Made by a program: the position numbers and the translations under genes
Assembly: GCA_964569555.1 (NCBI GenBank)
Contig: CAZMTT010000006.1
Span: 1-40,860 of the forward strand
DNA length: 40,860 bases
Direction: 5' to 3'
Source of the DNA: G020353235 sp964569555
GTDB lineage: Bacteria > Chloroflexota > Dehalococcoidia > Dehalococcoidales > JAUYDJ01
The notes under the pieces: generated by a model
Databases searched by the model: none
What the model was told of the DNA's origin: nothing
Seen by the model: only the letters and a program-made list of their open reading frames with translations
Shown: piece after piece, positions 17,260 to 25,821 of the stretch
Numbering within the stretch: position 1 is the first letter of the stretch
How the letters are laid out: the number at the start of each line of letters is the position of its first letter

Positions 17260-17826
17260 CTAGCTTTCTTCTATAATGATTCTTTTTATCACATCACCCT
17301 TGGTGATTTGTTGCAAAACTTCCATTCCCTCGATTAACTGGCCAAAGACGGTGTGTTTGCCGTCAAGCCCGGGCTGGGGGGTATAGGTAATGAAGAACTG
17401 GCAGCCGTTGCTGTCAGGACCGGCGTTAGCCATAGATAACGTCCCGGCCAGGTGGGTGTGCTCGGTGAATTCATCAGCAAATCTGTAGCCGGGGTCGCCG
17501 TAGCCGGTGCCGGTGGGGTCACCGCCCTGAGCCATAAAGCCGGGTATTACCCGGTGGAAGGTGCCGTTATCATAAAAGCCTTCGCGGGCGAGAAAGACAA
17601 AGTTATTGACCGTTACCGGCACGTCTTTGGCAAAGAGCTCCAGCACTAAGTTGCCCTTTTCGGTTTCAATGGTGGCGGTATATTGCTTGGCGGTGTCAAT
17701 GACCATCGGTGGTGGCTCGGAGTAGGTTTTGGGCTGGGGGGCTGATTCAGCACAGGAGGCGGTGAGCAGGGGCAGGAGGGTAAGCAGGATAATGCCAGCT
17801 ATACGGCGCAGATAGCTAATTTTCAT
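17260..17826 (-). CDS. Cyclophilin-type peptidyl-prolyl isomerase, lipoprotein
   Basis: This 188-residue protein speeds cis-trans isomerisation of prolyl bonds and probably aids folding of exported proteins. A signal peptide with the lipobox LLTASC ends near residue 24, so it should be lipid-anchored outside the membrane. The cyclophilin domain begins at about residue 50: VTVNNFVFLAREGFYDNGTFHRVIPGFMAQGG carries the catalytic arginine, and NGCQFFIT and HTVFGQL follow. The start at 17826 is chosen over an in-frame ATG 30 bases upstream because GGAG is well placed before it and the signal peptide then begins with MKISYLRR. It is divergent from leuS. Confidence 0.93.
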   Translation of the reverse strand: MKISYLRRIAGIILLTLLPLLTASCAESAPQPKTYSEPPPMVIDTAKQYTATIETEKGNLVLELFAKDVPVTVNNFVFLAREGFYDNGTFHRVIPGFMAQGGDPTGTGYGDPGYRFADEFTEHTHLAGTLSMANAGPDSNGCQFFITYTPQPGLDGKHTVFGQLIEGMEVLQQITKGDVIKRIIIEES

Positions 17827-17893
17827 CGGCACATCTCCGTTAATCTTTGCCCACATTTTACTCTATTTGAATTAGATAGGCAATTACGGAAGA

Positions 17894-17922
17894 TTGCCCT
17901 AGCCACTGTTTTCTGCTAAATT
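17894..17922 (+). promoter_or_regulatory. Candidate leuS promoter
   Basis: TTGCCC (17894-17899), a 17-base spacer and TAAATT (17917-17922) lie just ahead of leuS; GGGAAGG before the ATG is the ribosome binding site. The leader is too short for a T-box. Confidence 0.4.
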
Positions 17923-17945
17923 AGATTGCTAGTGGGAAGGAATAA

Positions 17946-20402
17946 ATGTTAGCCAGATACAACCCCCAGGAAATTGAGCCGAAGTGGCAGCAGAGGTGGG
18001 CTGAAGACAGGCTCTATGAGGTTAATGACCGCGACCCCCGGCCAAAGTGGTATGCGCTGACCATGTTTCCCTATACCTCAGGCGACCTTCATATCGGGCA
18101 CTGGTATGCCATGGCGCCGTCTGATGTTCACGCCCGATTTAAGCGGATGCAGGGCTACAATGTACTCCACCCGATGGGCTTTGACGCCTTTGGCCTGCCC
18201 GCGGAGAATGCCGCCATCAAGCGGGGGATTCACCCCTTCACCTGGACAATGCAGAATATAGACAATATGCGCCGCCAGCTGAAAAGCATCGGCGCCATCT
18301 ATGACTGGAACCGGGAGGTGGTTACCTGCCTGCCCGAATATTATAAATGGACGGAGTGGTTCTTCCTGAAGCTATATGAGCACGATCTGGCTTACCGCGC
18401 CCAGGCTCCGGTCAACTGGTGCCCCCAGTGCCAGACAGTGCTGGCCAACGAGCAGGTGCTGGAAGGGGGCTTCTGTGAGCGCTGCGGCGCGGTGGTGACC
18501 CGCCGTGACCTGGAGCAGTGGTTCTTCCGCATTACCAAATACGCTGACGAACTGATGCAGCACGATGGCATTGACTGGCCGGAGAGAATAAAGACAATGC
18601 AGCGCAACTGGGTGGGCCGGAGCGAGGGCACCGAGATTTCCTTTGCCCTGGACCATCCCGGCGTAGCCGAAAAAGAGATTCGGGTGTTTACCACCCGGCC
18701 CGACACTATATTTGGCGTTACCTTTATGGTGCTGGCTCCGGAGCACCCGCTGGTGGCCAGGCTGACCACTCCGGAGAAGAAGGCTGAGGTTGAAGGCTAC
18801 ATTGCCCGCTCCCGGCGGGCAAGCGAGATAGAGCGCCTCTCCACCGAGCGGGAGAAAGACGGTGTCTTTATCGGGGCTTATGTCGTCAACCGGCTCAACG
18901 GGGAGAAGGTGCCCATCTGGATTGCCGACTATGTGCTGATGAGCTACGGCACCGGGGCGGTGATGGGGGTGCCGGCCCACGATGACCGGGACTTTATCTT
19001 TGCCCATAAATACAATCTGCCGATAAGGGTGGTGGTCGCCCCGCCCGATTGGGAGGGCGGGGAGCTGGAAGAAGCCTTTATTGAGACCGGCGTTATGGTC
19101 AATTCAGGCCAGTTTAACGGGACACCCAACGAGGCGGGGATAGACGCCGTTACCGATTTTCTGAAAGAGAAGGGGTGGGGCAAGCACACCACCAGCTATC
19201 GGTTGCGTGACTGGCTTATCTCCCGCCAGCGCTACTGGGGGGCACCGATACCGATAATCTACTGCCCGAAGTGCGGCATTGTGCCCGTTCCGGAGAAAGA
19301 CCTGCCGGTGCTGCTGCCTGAGGACGCCGAGTTCAAACCCACCGGTGAGTCCCCGCTCAAGTATCACCAGAAGTTCGTCAATACCACCTGCCCCCGGTGC
19401 TCGGCGCCGGCCAAACGGGAGACGGATACCATGGACACCTTTATGTGTTCATCCTGGTATTTCCTGCGCTACGCCAGCCCCGGTTGTGACACGGCCCCCT
19501 TTGAGGCAGACAGGGTGAAGTCCTGGCTGCCGGTAAACCTTTATACCGGCGGTGCTGAGCACGCCGTGATGCACCTGTTCTATGCCCGTTTCTTCATCAA
19601 GGCGATTCGGGATATGGGGCTGGTTGACTTTGGTGAGCCGTTTACCCGCCTGTTTAACCAGGGGGTTATCATTGTGGAGCGCCAGAAGATGAGCAAGTCA
19701 CGGGGCAACGTGATTACCCCCGATGAGTATGTTTCCGAGCTGGGGGCGGATGCGGTGCGCACCTATCTCATGTTTATCGGCCCCTGGGAGCAGGGTGGTG
19801 AGTGGGACGATAGCGGTATCAGCGGGGTAACCCGCTGGCTTAACCGGCTCTGGAATCTGGTGCTCACCGGCTATCACCAGCATAAGGACGTTAGCCCGGA
19901 GGTGAGGCAGAATGCGGAGCGGGAGCTGTCCCGCTTCACCCACCAGACCATCCGCCGGGTGACCGATGATATGGAAAGAATACGCTTCAATATTATGATT
20001 GCCGCCCTGATGGAATTTGCCAACTACCTGGCCAAAGTAGCCGAAACCGGGGCGGTCTCACCTTCGGCGTGGGAAGAAGCTATCGATAGCCTGCTCAGGC
20101 TGTTAGCCCCGACCACCCCCCACCTGGCTGAGGAGTTGTGGCAAAGGACCGGGCGGGAGTACAGCATTCATAACCAGCGCTGGCCCCAGTGGGATGAAGA
20201 GCTGGCCCGGGAAGAGGAGACTATACGGGTAGTTCAGGTGAATGGTAAGCTGCGCGACCGGATGGTGTTACCAGTGTCTATTACTGATGAGGAATTTGAA
20301 AAAATAGCCCTTGAAAGGGAGCGTGTGAAGATTTACCTAAAAGACAAGAAGTATAAGGCACATCACGTAACGGGGAAACTGGTCAACTTTGTGGTGAAGT
20401 AA
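17946..20402 (+). CDS. leuS: Leucyl-tRNA synthetase
   Basis: This class I synthetase charges tRNA-Leu. The 818-residue length is typical of the bacterial form. The HIGH motif is at residues 49-52 and KMSKS at 581-585. A zinc-ribbon-like WCPQCQTVLANEQV...CERCG lies after the first catalytic half. The CP1 editing domain includes TTRPDTIFG and GTGAVMGVPAHDDRD, and the anticodon-binding and C-terminal domains end with VQVNGKLRDRMVLP and the basic VTGKLVNFVVK tail. proC follows 12 bases later, so the two may be co-transcribed. Nothing unusual was seen. Confidence 0.98.
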   Translation: MLARYNPQEIEPKWQQRWAEDRLYEVNDRDPRPKWYALTMFPYTSGDLHIGHWYAMAPSDVHARFKRMQGYNVLHPMGFDAFGLPAENAAIKRGIHPFTWTMQNIDNMRRQLKSIGAIYDWNREVVTCLPEYYKWTEWFFLKLYEHDLAYRAQAPVNWCPQCQTVLANEQVLEGGFCERCGAVVTRRDLEQWFFRITKYADELMQHDGIDWPERIKTMQRNWVGRSEGTEISFALDHPGVAEKEIRVFTTRPDTIFGVTFMVLAPEHPLVARLTTPEKKAEVEGYIARSRRASEIERLSTEREKDGVFIGAYVVNRLNGEKVPIWIADYVLMSYGTGAVMGVPAHDDRDFIFAHKYNLPIRVVVAPPDWEGGELEEAFIETGVMVNSGQFNGTPNEAGIDAVTDFLKEKGWGKHTTSYRLRDWLISRQRYWGAPIPIIYCPKCGIVPVPEKDLPVLLPEDAEFKPTGESPLKYHQKFVNTTCPRCSAPAKRETDTMDTFMCSSWYFLRYASPGCDTAPFEADRVKSWLPVNLYTGGAEHAVMHLFYARFFIKAIRDMGLVDFGEPFTRLFNQGVIIVERQKMSKSRGNVITPDEYVSELGADAVRTYLMFIGPWEQGGEWDDSGISGVTRWLNRLWNLVLTGYHQHKDVSPEVRQNAERELSRFTHQTIRRVTDDMERIRFNIMIAALMEFANYLAKVAETGAVSPSAWEEAIDSLLRLLAPTTPHLAEELWQRTGREYSIHNQRWPQWDEELAREEETIRVVQVNGKLRDRMVLPVSITDEEFEKIALERERVKIYLKDKKYKAHHVTGKLVNFVVK

Positions 20403-20414
20403 GGTGATGAGCAG

Positions 20415-21215
20415 ATGAAGATAGCCTTTATCGGTGGCGGGAATATGGGGGAGGTAATAATTTCAGCTGTCCTGGACAAGGGGCTGAGCAAGCCGCAGAG
20501 TATCCGGGTCAGCGATATTAAAGATGAGCGCCGCCAGCACCTGAAGCAGGCATACGGCGTGGCGGTGGCGGGCGATAACCGGGCGGTGGCGGCGGAGGGG
20601 GAGGTGGTGGTCCTGGCGGTCAAACCGCAGAATCTGGCCGAAGTAATGGCTGAGCTCAACGGCCGGCTAAAGCCAGGCCAGCTGGTCTTATCTATTATCG
20701 CCGGGGCCAGGATAGATACTCTGCGCCGTGGACTAAGCCATAGTGCCGTGGTTAGGGCCATGCCCAATACCCCGGCCAGAATCGGGCAGGGGGTAAGCGT
20801 GTGGACGGCGACGGCGGAGGTAACCGGGCCGCAGAAGGCCCGGGCCGGTTCTATTCTGGGGGCGATGGGCGGGGAGTTCTACGTTACCGATGAGAAGTAT
20901 CTGGATATGGCGACGGCGGTGAGCGGCAGCGGGCCGGCGTATGTCTTTCTATTTGTCGAGGCGCTGGTGGAGGCGGCGGTGAAAATCGGCCTGCCTCAGG
21001 ATATGGCATCGGAGCTGGTAATGCAGACCTTGCTCGGCTCAGGCGGCTATCTGCAAAAGTCGGGCCGGGCGCCCGCCGAACTGCGCCGGATGGTTACTTC
21101 TCCCGGCGGCACCACCGCTGAGGCGATTGCCCGCTTTGAAGAGGGCGGCTTTAAGGAGCTGGTCCTGGGGGCAGTGGTGGCGGCTTACGAGAAAGCCCAA
21201 AAACTGGGCGGTTAA
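20415..21215 (+). CDS. proC: Pyrroline-5-carboxylate reductase
   Basis: ProC performs the last step of proline synthesis, reducing pyrroline-5-carboxylate with NAD(P)H. The 266-residue protein begins with the nucleotide-binding segment MKIAFIGGGNMGEVI. RAMPNTPARIGQG and the C-terminal signature SGSGPAYVFLFVEALVEAAVKIGLP...TSPGGTTAEAI are intact. It starts 12 bases after leuS and probably shares its transcript. The gene has normal length and no oddities. Confidence 0.97.
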   Translation: MKIAFIGGGNMGEVIISAVLDKGLSKPQSIRVSDIKDERRQHLKQAYGVAVAGDNRAVAAEGEVVVLAVKPQNLAEVMAELNGRLKPGQLVLSIIAGARIDTLRRGLSHSAVVRAMPNTPARIGQGVSVWTATAEVTGPQKARAGSILGAMGGEFYVTDEKYLDMATAVSGSGPAYVFLFVEALVEAAVKIGLPQDMASELVMQTLLGSGGYLQKSGRAPAELRRMVTSPGGTTAEAIARFEEGGFKELVLGAVVAAYEKAQKLGG

Positions 21216-21261
21216 TTAATTTGCCTCTTTTTTCCTCAAATCCAGCAGTCCAGCAAGAAAC

Positions 21262-21302
21262 TTTCAGAAATTACTGAAAATTTAATAACTTCAGTATTGA
21301 CA
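21262..21302 (+). promoter_or_regulatory. Overlapping inverted repeats, likely operator of the efflux operon
   Basis: TACTGAA (21272-21278) and TTCAGTA (21290-21296) are perfect 7-base arms. The left arm is shared with a second inverted repeat, TTTCAG (21262-21267) and CTGAAA (21274-21279). The right edge touches the -35 box TTGACA at 21297-21302. The layout fits binding of a dimeric winged-helix regulator, most simply the product of the next gene. Confidence 0.55.
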
Positions 21303-21325
21303 AAACTATTTAAATACGCTATATG
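21297..21325 (+). promoter_or_regulatory. Promoter of the regulator and efflux operon
   Basis: TTGACA (21297-21302), exactly 17 bases, then TATATG (21320-21325). It is the best promoter match in the window. Predicted start is near 21332, leaving a roughly 30-base leader that contains a palindrome over the ribosome binding site. Confidence 0.6.
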
Positions 21326-21344
21326 TATTGTTAGTAAAAATAAA

Positions 21345-21360
21345 TTTCCCCAGGGGGAAA
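21345..21360 (+). promoter_or_regulatory. Palindrome covering the regulator's ribosome binding site
   Basis: TTTCCCC (21345-21351) and GGGGAAA (21354-21360) flank AG, and the second arm contains the GGGGGAAAGG ribosome binding site of the ATG at 21364. In RNA the stem would hide the site; in DNA it could be a second operator. Confidence 0.45.
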
Positions 21361-21363
21361 GGT

Positions 21364-21846
21364 ATGGATACCGAACTACAACTTGAAGAGAAACGTTTTG
21401 TGGAAGAGGTGAGTATTGCCTTTGATCAGATGAATATGCCCCGGATGGCGGGGCGCATTATTGGTCGTCTCATGATTGCTGACCCCCCCCATCAGTCCAC
21501 CGATGAGCTGGCCGAAGCCCTGATGGCGAGTCGGGGTTCAATCAGCACCATGAGCCGGTTTCTTATTCAATATGGCTTGATTGAGCGCTTCAGCCTGCCC
21601 GGAGTCCGGCAGGACTACTTCCGTATTAAACCCGACACCTGGCATCAGTTGATGAGGCAGAGGGTGTACCAGATGACGATACTTCGCCGGCTGGCGGAGC
21701 ACGGACTCAGGCTGATGGGGGATAGGGAGCATGCTAACCGTCTGTGGCTGGAAGAGACCCGTGATATGTATGTCTTCTTTGAGCGGGAATTCCCCGCCAT
21801 GGTGGAGCGCTGGGAGGAAGAGCATAAGGCGGCCGGTTATCCGTAG
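21364..21846 (+). CDS. GbsR/MarR-family transcriptional regulator
   Basis: This 160-residue winged-helix protein probably represses or tunes the downstream efflux genes. The helix-turn-helix lies in STDELAEALMASRGSISTMSRFLIQYGLIERF, with the wing around PGVRQDYFRI, followed by a long C-terminal helical dimerisation region. This resembles GbsR-type rather than classic MarR proteins. ATG 21364 is chosen because the ribosome binding site GGGGGAAAGG precedes it; a TTG at 21328 in the same frame lacks one. Palindromes around its own promoter suggest autoregulation. The membrane-fusion gene follows 36 bases after its stop. The ligand is unknown. Confidence 0.82.
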   Translation: MDTELQLEEKRFVEEVSIAFDQMNMPRMAGRIIGRLMIADPPHQSTDELAEALMASRGSISTMSRFLIQYGLIERFSLPGVRQDYFRIKPDTWHQLMRQRVYQMTILRRLAEHGLRLMGDREHANRLWLEETRDMYVFFEREFPAMVERWEEEHKAAGYP

Positions 21847-21882
21847 CTGAAACAACTTTTAGTTTTAATAGGGAGGCTTTAA

Positions 21883-23124
21883 ATGAAAAGGTGGTTAAAA
21901 ATTATCGGGCTTCTGCTACTTGGTCTGGTTCTTCTGGGTGGAACCATCGGCTGTAATCCCTTCGCTGGTGATGGCGGTGAAGCCGCTCAGCAGCTGGCTA
22001 AGGTGGAGCGGGGTGATGTGCGGATTAGCGTCGATGGTAGCGGTAACATTCAGCTGGCAAATGATGTGAAGTTATCTTTTGGTGTCGGTGGCCGGATAGA
22101 CAGGATATATGTTGAAGAGGGTGAGATAGTTGGCAAGGGGGAAGTGCTCGCCCAGCTTGAGACTGATGACCTGGAGCTGGCGCTGACTCAGGCAGAGGTA
22201 ACGCTAGCCAGCCAGCAGGTAGCCGTAACTCAAGCGGAGTTAAATTTAGAGCAAGCCGGGTACAACCTGGACCAGGCGATGGAACTCTATACCTGGCCGG
22301 AGATTGAGGTCGCTCAGGCGGATGTGGACGATGCCGAAGCCTTTCTGGAATATGCCTTGGATAAGGGGCTATCACCGACGACCATCATCTATGCTCAGGC
22401 CAGGCTGGATGCGGCTCAAGCCAAGCTAGATGCCATGGTCAACGAGTATGACACCGAAGAGGTGGCCATTAAGAAGCTGGAAGTCGGGCTGGCCGAGCAG
22501 TCGCTTGAGCTAGCCAAGCAGGGTCTGGAGCAGGCTCAGCAGTCGCTAAAGTATGCGGAAAAGCAGCTCAAAGAGGCGACTATCAGCACCCCCTTTGCCG
22601 GCGTTATCGCCGAAGTATATGCTGATGAGGGGGATGTTGTTCTGCCGCCAACCCTGACGACGCAGTCAATCATCTATCTGGTTGACCTGAGCACTATGGA
22701 GCTGGATTTGGATGTCGACGAGATAGATATCCCCGGCGTGAAAGTAGGCCAGAAAGCGGTTATCACCGTCGATGCTTTGCCTGATGTTAAGTTCGATGGT
22801 GAGGTGCTCACCATTTCCTCGGTGGCCAAGGAAGAAGCCGGCGTTGTAATCTATGAGGTTAAAATTGGCTTTGATTTCCCCGAAGTTACCGGGCTGAGGG
22901 TTGGTATGAGCGCCGATGTTGATATCGTATTGGAGGAAGCCAGTAATGTCCTGATACTACCTGAGCGGGCTATCACCAATGACAGTGAGGGCAATCCGGT
23001 AGTAATGGTCAAGGTTGATGACCAGACCGAGGAAAGAAAGGTGGTTACCGGCCTGGGTGACGGTTTTTACACCGAGATTGTAAGCGGGCTCAGTGAGGGT
23101 GAGTCAGTCGTTCTGCCGAAGTGA
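21883..23124 (+). CDS. Membrane-fusion (HlyD/MacA-like) lipoprotein of an ABC efflux system
   Basis: This 413-residue periplasmic-adaptor-type protein works with the next two genes. The signal peptide ends in the lipobox GGTIGC (Cys24), so the protein is lipid-anchored. A biotinyl-lipoyl-like half follows (VGGRIDRIYVEEGEIVGKGEVLAQLETDDLE), then an alanine- and glutamine-rich coiled coil at about 100-230 that includes AQADVDDAE and AEQSLELAKQGLEQAQQSL. The second lipoyl half (STPFAGVIAEVYADEGDVV) and beta-barrel domains complete it. GGGAGG precedes the ATG. The family usually spans to an outer-membrane channel in diderms; no channel gene is present here, which fits a monoderm or an independent arrangement. 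The substrate is unknown. Confidence 0.9.
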   Translation: MKRWLKIIGLLLLGLVLLGGTIGCNPFAGDGGEAAQQLAKVERGDVRISVDGSGNIQLANDVKLSFGVGGRIDRIYVEEGEIVGKGEVLAQLETDDLELALTQAEVTLASQQVAVTQAELNLEQAGYNLDQAMELYTWPEIEVAQADVDDAEAFLEYALDKGLSPTTIIYAQARLDAAQAKLDAMVNEYDTEEVAIKKLEVGLAEQSLELAKQGLEQAQQSLKYAEKQLKEATISTPFAGVIAEVYADEGDVVLPPTLTTQSIIYLVDLSTMELDLDVDEIDIPGVKVGQKAVITVDALPDVKFDGEVLTISSVAKEEAGVVIYEVKIGFDFPEVTGLRVGMSADVDIVLEEASNVLILPERAITNDSEGNPVVMVKVDDQTEERKVVTGLGDGFYTEIVSGLSEGESVVLPK

Positions 23125-23182
23125 GCCCGGTGAGCTAAATAAGAAATACCGCCTCTTTCGGGCCGGATAGGGGATAGTATTG

Positions 23183-23986
23183 ATGGAAATGATTGAACTG
23201 GATTCGATTACCAAGATTTACCGCATGGGCAAGGTAGATGTGCCGGCACTACGCGGGGTGACCCTTAAGATAGACAAGGGAGAGATGCTATCTATCGTCG
23301 GCGCCTCGGGGTCGGGCAAGTCAACCCTGATGCATATTATCGGCTGTCTGGATAAGCCGACCACGGGCAGTTATATGTTTGACGGTAAGGATGTCAGTCG
23401 GTTTGGTGATAACAAGTTAGCCGAAATGAGAAACAAGAAACTCGGTTTCGTCTTTCAGGAATACAATCTTTTAACGCGGGCCAGCGCCGTGGCCAATGTT
23501 GAGCTGCCACTTATTTATAGTGGTTTTCGACAGAAGCGCAAGCAGGCTCTGGAAGCGCTGGAGCGCGTCGGGCTGGGGGGAAGGTCCGGGCATAGGCCCA
23601 CCGAGCTATCCGGTGGTGAGCAGCAGCGGGTGGCTATTGCCCGGGCACTGGTGAACAGCCCGGATATTATTCTGGCTGATGAGCCTACCGGTAATCTGGA
23701 CAGCGCCGTCACCGCCGAGATTATCTCCCTTTTCCGGGAGCTTAACCGTGAAGGCATCACCGTAGTCATCGTTACCCATGAGGCGGATGTCGCCCAGCAA
23801 ACTAGGCGCGTCATTCGGCTCTTTGATGGCAAGGTGGTCAGCGACGAGAAGGTTGGTAAAACAACCGGTAGTAAGGCTAGCGGTAATAAGGCTAGCGGTA
23901 ATAAGGCTAGCGGTGGTAAGACTGGCGGTGCCAAGACGGGCAGCAATAAGGCTGACTGTGGCGAGGTAGACGATGAAGTTTATTGA
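23183..23986 (+). CDS. ABC transporter ATPase (MacB/LolD type) with repetitive C-terminal tail
   Basis: This 267-residue ATPase powers the permease encoded next. Walker A is GASGSGKS, the Q-loop VFQEYN, the signature LSGGEQQR, Walker B IILADEPTGNLDS, and the switch histidine is in THE. The usual domain ends near GKVVSDE, about residue 227. It is followed by about 40 extra residues rich in K, G, S and N, made from six degenerate 15-base units at 23867-23956. The start is taken as ATG 23183; a TTG one codon upstream is possible. Its stop overlaps the permease start by 14 bases, implying translational coupling. Confidence 0.9.
   Translation: MEMIELDSITKIYRMGKVDVPALRGVTLKIDKGEMLSIVGASGSGKSTLMHIIGCLDKPTTGSYMFDGKDVSRFGDNKLAEMRNKKLGFVFQEYNLLTRASAVANVELPLIYSGFRQKRKQALEALERVGLGGRSGHRPTELSGGEQQRVAIARALVNSPDIILADEPTGNLDSAVTAEIISLFRELNREGITVVIVTHEADVAQQTRRVIRLFDGKVVSDEKVGKTTGSKASGNKASGNKASGGKTGGAKTGSNKADCGEVDDEVY
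23867..23956 (+). repeat. Six 15-base tandem units in the ATPase 3' end
   Basis: The unit GGTAATAAGGCTAGC occurs at 23882-23896 and 23897-23911, with one change at 23867-23881, and three more diverged copies run to 23956. In frame they encode G-N-K-A-S steps, giving a flexible positively charged tail. The near-identical copies suggest recent slippage. Confidence 0.85.
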
Positions 23987-25223
23987 CTCTTTCGTTATGG
24001 CGCTAAGGTCGCTGATGGCCAACAAGATGCGCTCCTCGTTAACCATGCTCGGCGTGATCATCGGGGTCGGTGCCGTTATCACCCTGATGGCGGTGGGCAC
24101 CGGTGTCCAGGAGATGGTTACCTCAAGTTTTGAAGAGATGGGCACCGATGTCCTCTATGTGCAGCCGAGTAATCCGGAGGCGCCGGGAATGGCGGCCATG
24201 GCCCCCGGCTATGCCGAGGTCAATCTTACTCTGGATGATGCCAATGCCATCGCTGACCTGCCCACGGTGACCGGGATTGCCCCGACCAATGAAAACTTTG
24301 TTGAGATAACCGCCGGGAACGAAAAATATACGGCGGTAATACACGGCAGCACCCCCCAGTATCTGGATACATATAAATTTGGCATTGGGTCCGGGCAATT
24401 TCTTACCGACGTGAATGTAGCCCGGCGGGATATGGTGGTGGTTTTAGGTAGTAAGGTGGCTGAGGAACTTTTTGGTGATGATGACCCGATTGGCCAGCAG
24501 GTCAAAATCAAGGATAAGCGCTTTACCGTCATTGGCGTTCTGGAGCCGAGGGGGGTCGCCTTTTTGGGCTTTAGCTGGGACGATTTGGCGGTGACCCCGA
24601 TAACTACCTTTCAGACCCGGCTCTTTTCCCAGCGCACCGCCGGCGGGGAAGATGCCATCCAGTCAATTGCGGTTCAGATGGCCAGTGCTGAGGATATAGA
24701 CCGGACCATAGCCGATATTGAAAAGCTGTTACGCAAGCGCCATAAAATTGACGCCGATGAAAAAGACGATTTTTCCGTGGTAACTCTGGAGCAGATGCTG
24801 GCTATATTCGGGCAGATAACCCTGGTCTTGACCCTGCTGCTGGGCACGATTGCTTCCATTTCACTGGTGGTAGGCGGCATCGGCATTATGAATATTATGC
24901 TGGTATCGGTAACCGAACGGACCAAGGAAATCGGGCTGCGCAAGGCGGTTGGGGCGAAGCGGCGAGATATCCTGCTTCAATTTCTGATTGAAGCGGCTAT
25001 GTTGAGTCTGGTTGGCGGTGCCATCGGGCTGACCGGTGGCTGGCTGGTGGCCGAGGGGATTTCGCTCATTAACCTTGGTGGCTTCACTCTACATGCGGCG
25101 GTATCGCCACTTATTGTCATCCTGGCGGTATCGGTTTCAGCCTTTATTGGTATCGCCTCGGGCCTGTATCCGGCGGTGAGAGCATCCCGGCTCGACCCGA
25201 TTGAAGCTCTGCGCTACGGATGA
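23973..25223 (+). CDS. MacB/FtsX-type ABC transporter permease
   Basis: This 416-residue membrane protein is the permease partner of the preceding ATPase. One N-terminal helix (MLGVIIGVGAVITLMAVGTG) is followed by a large extracytoplasmic MacB-PCD-type domain at about 45-280. Three helices then carry the FtsX core, with the conserved VTERTKEIGLRKAVGAKRRDIL loop and the terminal RASRLDPIEALRYG. MacB-type systems act by mechanotransmission on substrates delivered through the adaptor rather than by classic translocation (family knowledge). The substrate could be a peptide, antibiotic or lipoprotein. Confidence 0.92.
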   Translation: MKFIDSFVMALRSLMANKMRSSLTMLGVIIGVGAVITLMAVGTGVQEMVTSSFEEMGTDVLYVQPSNPEAPGMAAMAPGYAEVNLTLDDANAIADLPTVTGIAPTNENFVEITAGNEKYTAVIHGSTPQYLDTYKFGIGSGQFLTDVNVARRDMVVVLGSKVAEELFGDDDPIGQQVKIKDKRFTVIGVLEPRGVAFLGFSWDDLAVTPITTFQTRLFSQRTAGGEDAIQSIAVQMASAEDIDRTIADIEKLLRKRHKIDADEKDDFSVVTLEQMLAIFGQITLVLTLLLGTIASISLVVGGIGIMNIMLVSVTERTKEIGLRKAVGAKRRDILLQFLIEAAMLSLVGGAIGLTGGWLVAEGISLINLGGFTLHAAVSPLIVILAVSVSAFIGIASGLYPAVRASRLDPIEALRYG

Positions 25224-25255
25224 CATAATAGACTGAAAATAAGGGGGGCAAATCC

Positions 25256-25747
25256 ATGAGCGGGCTTCTTGATATCGTCCTCATCGTAGTGCTTGCTTTG
25301 GCTACCTTTCAGGGATTTAAGACCGGCATTATCAAGGCGGTAATATCGCTCGCCGGCGTAATTGTGGGTGTCATCCTGGCCGGGCGTTTCTACGCCCCCC
25401 TGGCCGGGCAGTTAGCCTTCGTTCCTCACGAGGGCATGGCTAAAATTATTGCCTTTGCCATCATACTGGTGGGGGTGATGGTGGTCGCCGGGGTGGTGGC
25501 CTCACTGATGAAGTGGGCGGCTACACTGGTGATGCTGGGCTGGGTCAATCGCCTTGGTGGGGCGCTCTTCGGTCTGATGCTGGGGGCGACCTTTTGCGGC
25601 GCCATGCTCGCCACCTGGGTCAAGTTTCTCGGCATCGGGGACACTGTGGCCAGCTCAGCGCTGGCTAATGTCTTGCTGAACTACTTCCCCCTGGTGCTGA
25701 GCCTGCTCCCGCAAGAGTTTGATGCCGTGCGCTCTTTCTTTGAATAA
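25256..25747 (+). CDS. CvpA-family membrane protein
   Basis: This 163-residue protein has four hydrophobic helices and the CvpA-like pattern: DIVLIVVLALATFQGFKTGIIKAV at the N-terminus and a glycine-rich LGWVNRLGGALFGLMLGA helix. CvpA proteins are linked to colicin V production or to envelope functions, but their molecular role is not settled. It follows the permease by 32 bases on the same strand and ends just before a strong terminator, so it may be the last gene of the efflux transcript. The functional link to the transporter is uncertain. Confidence 0.82.
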   Translation: MSGLLDIVLIVVLALATFQGFKTGIIKAVISLAGVIVGVILAGRFYAPLAGQLAFVPHEGMAKIIAFAIILVGVMVVAGVVASLMKWAATLVMLGWVNRLGGALFGLMLGATFCGAMLATWVKFLGIGDTVASSALANVLLNYFPLVLSLLPQEFDAVRSFFE

Positions 25748-25749
25748 AA

Positions 25750-25785
25750 AAGACTACCCCACAGTTAGTCCTCTGGGGTAGTCTT
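25750..25785. terminator. Bidirectional intrinsic terminator
   Basis: AAGACTACCCCA (25750-25761) and TGGGGTAGTCTT (25774-25785) form a perfect 12-base stem with a 12-base loop. On the minus strand the stem runs directly into TTTTTTATT, an ideal end for the ferredoxin transcript. On the plus strand a T-run follows at about 25795-25801, ending the cvpA-like transcript. The two operons converge here. Confidence 0.92.
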
Positions 25786-25821
25786 CAAGTAAGCTTTTTT
25801 ATTCGGTTACAAGGGAAGGTC

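Noticed and set aside
17857..17945. A T-box leader for leuS
   Set aside because: The gap is under 90 bases and lacks the T-box consensus and a terminator hairpin.
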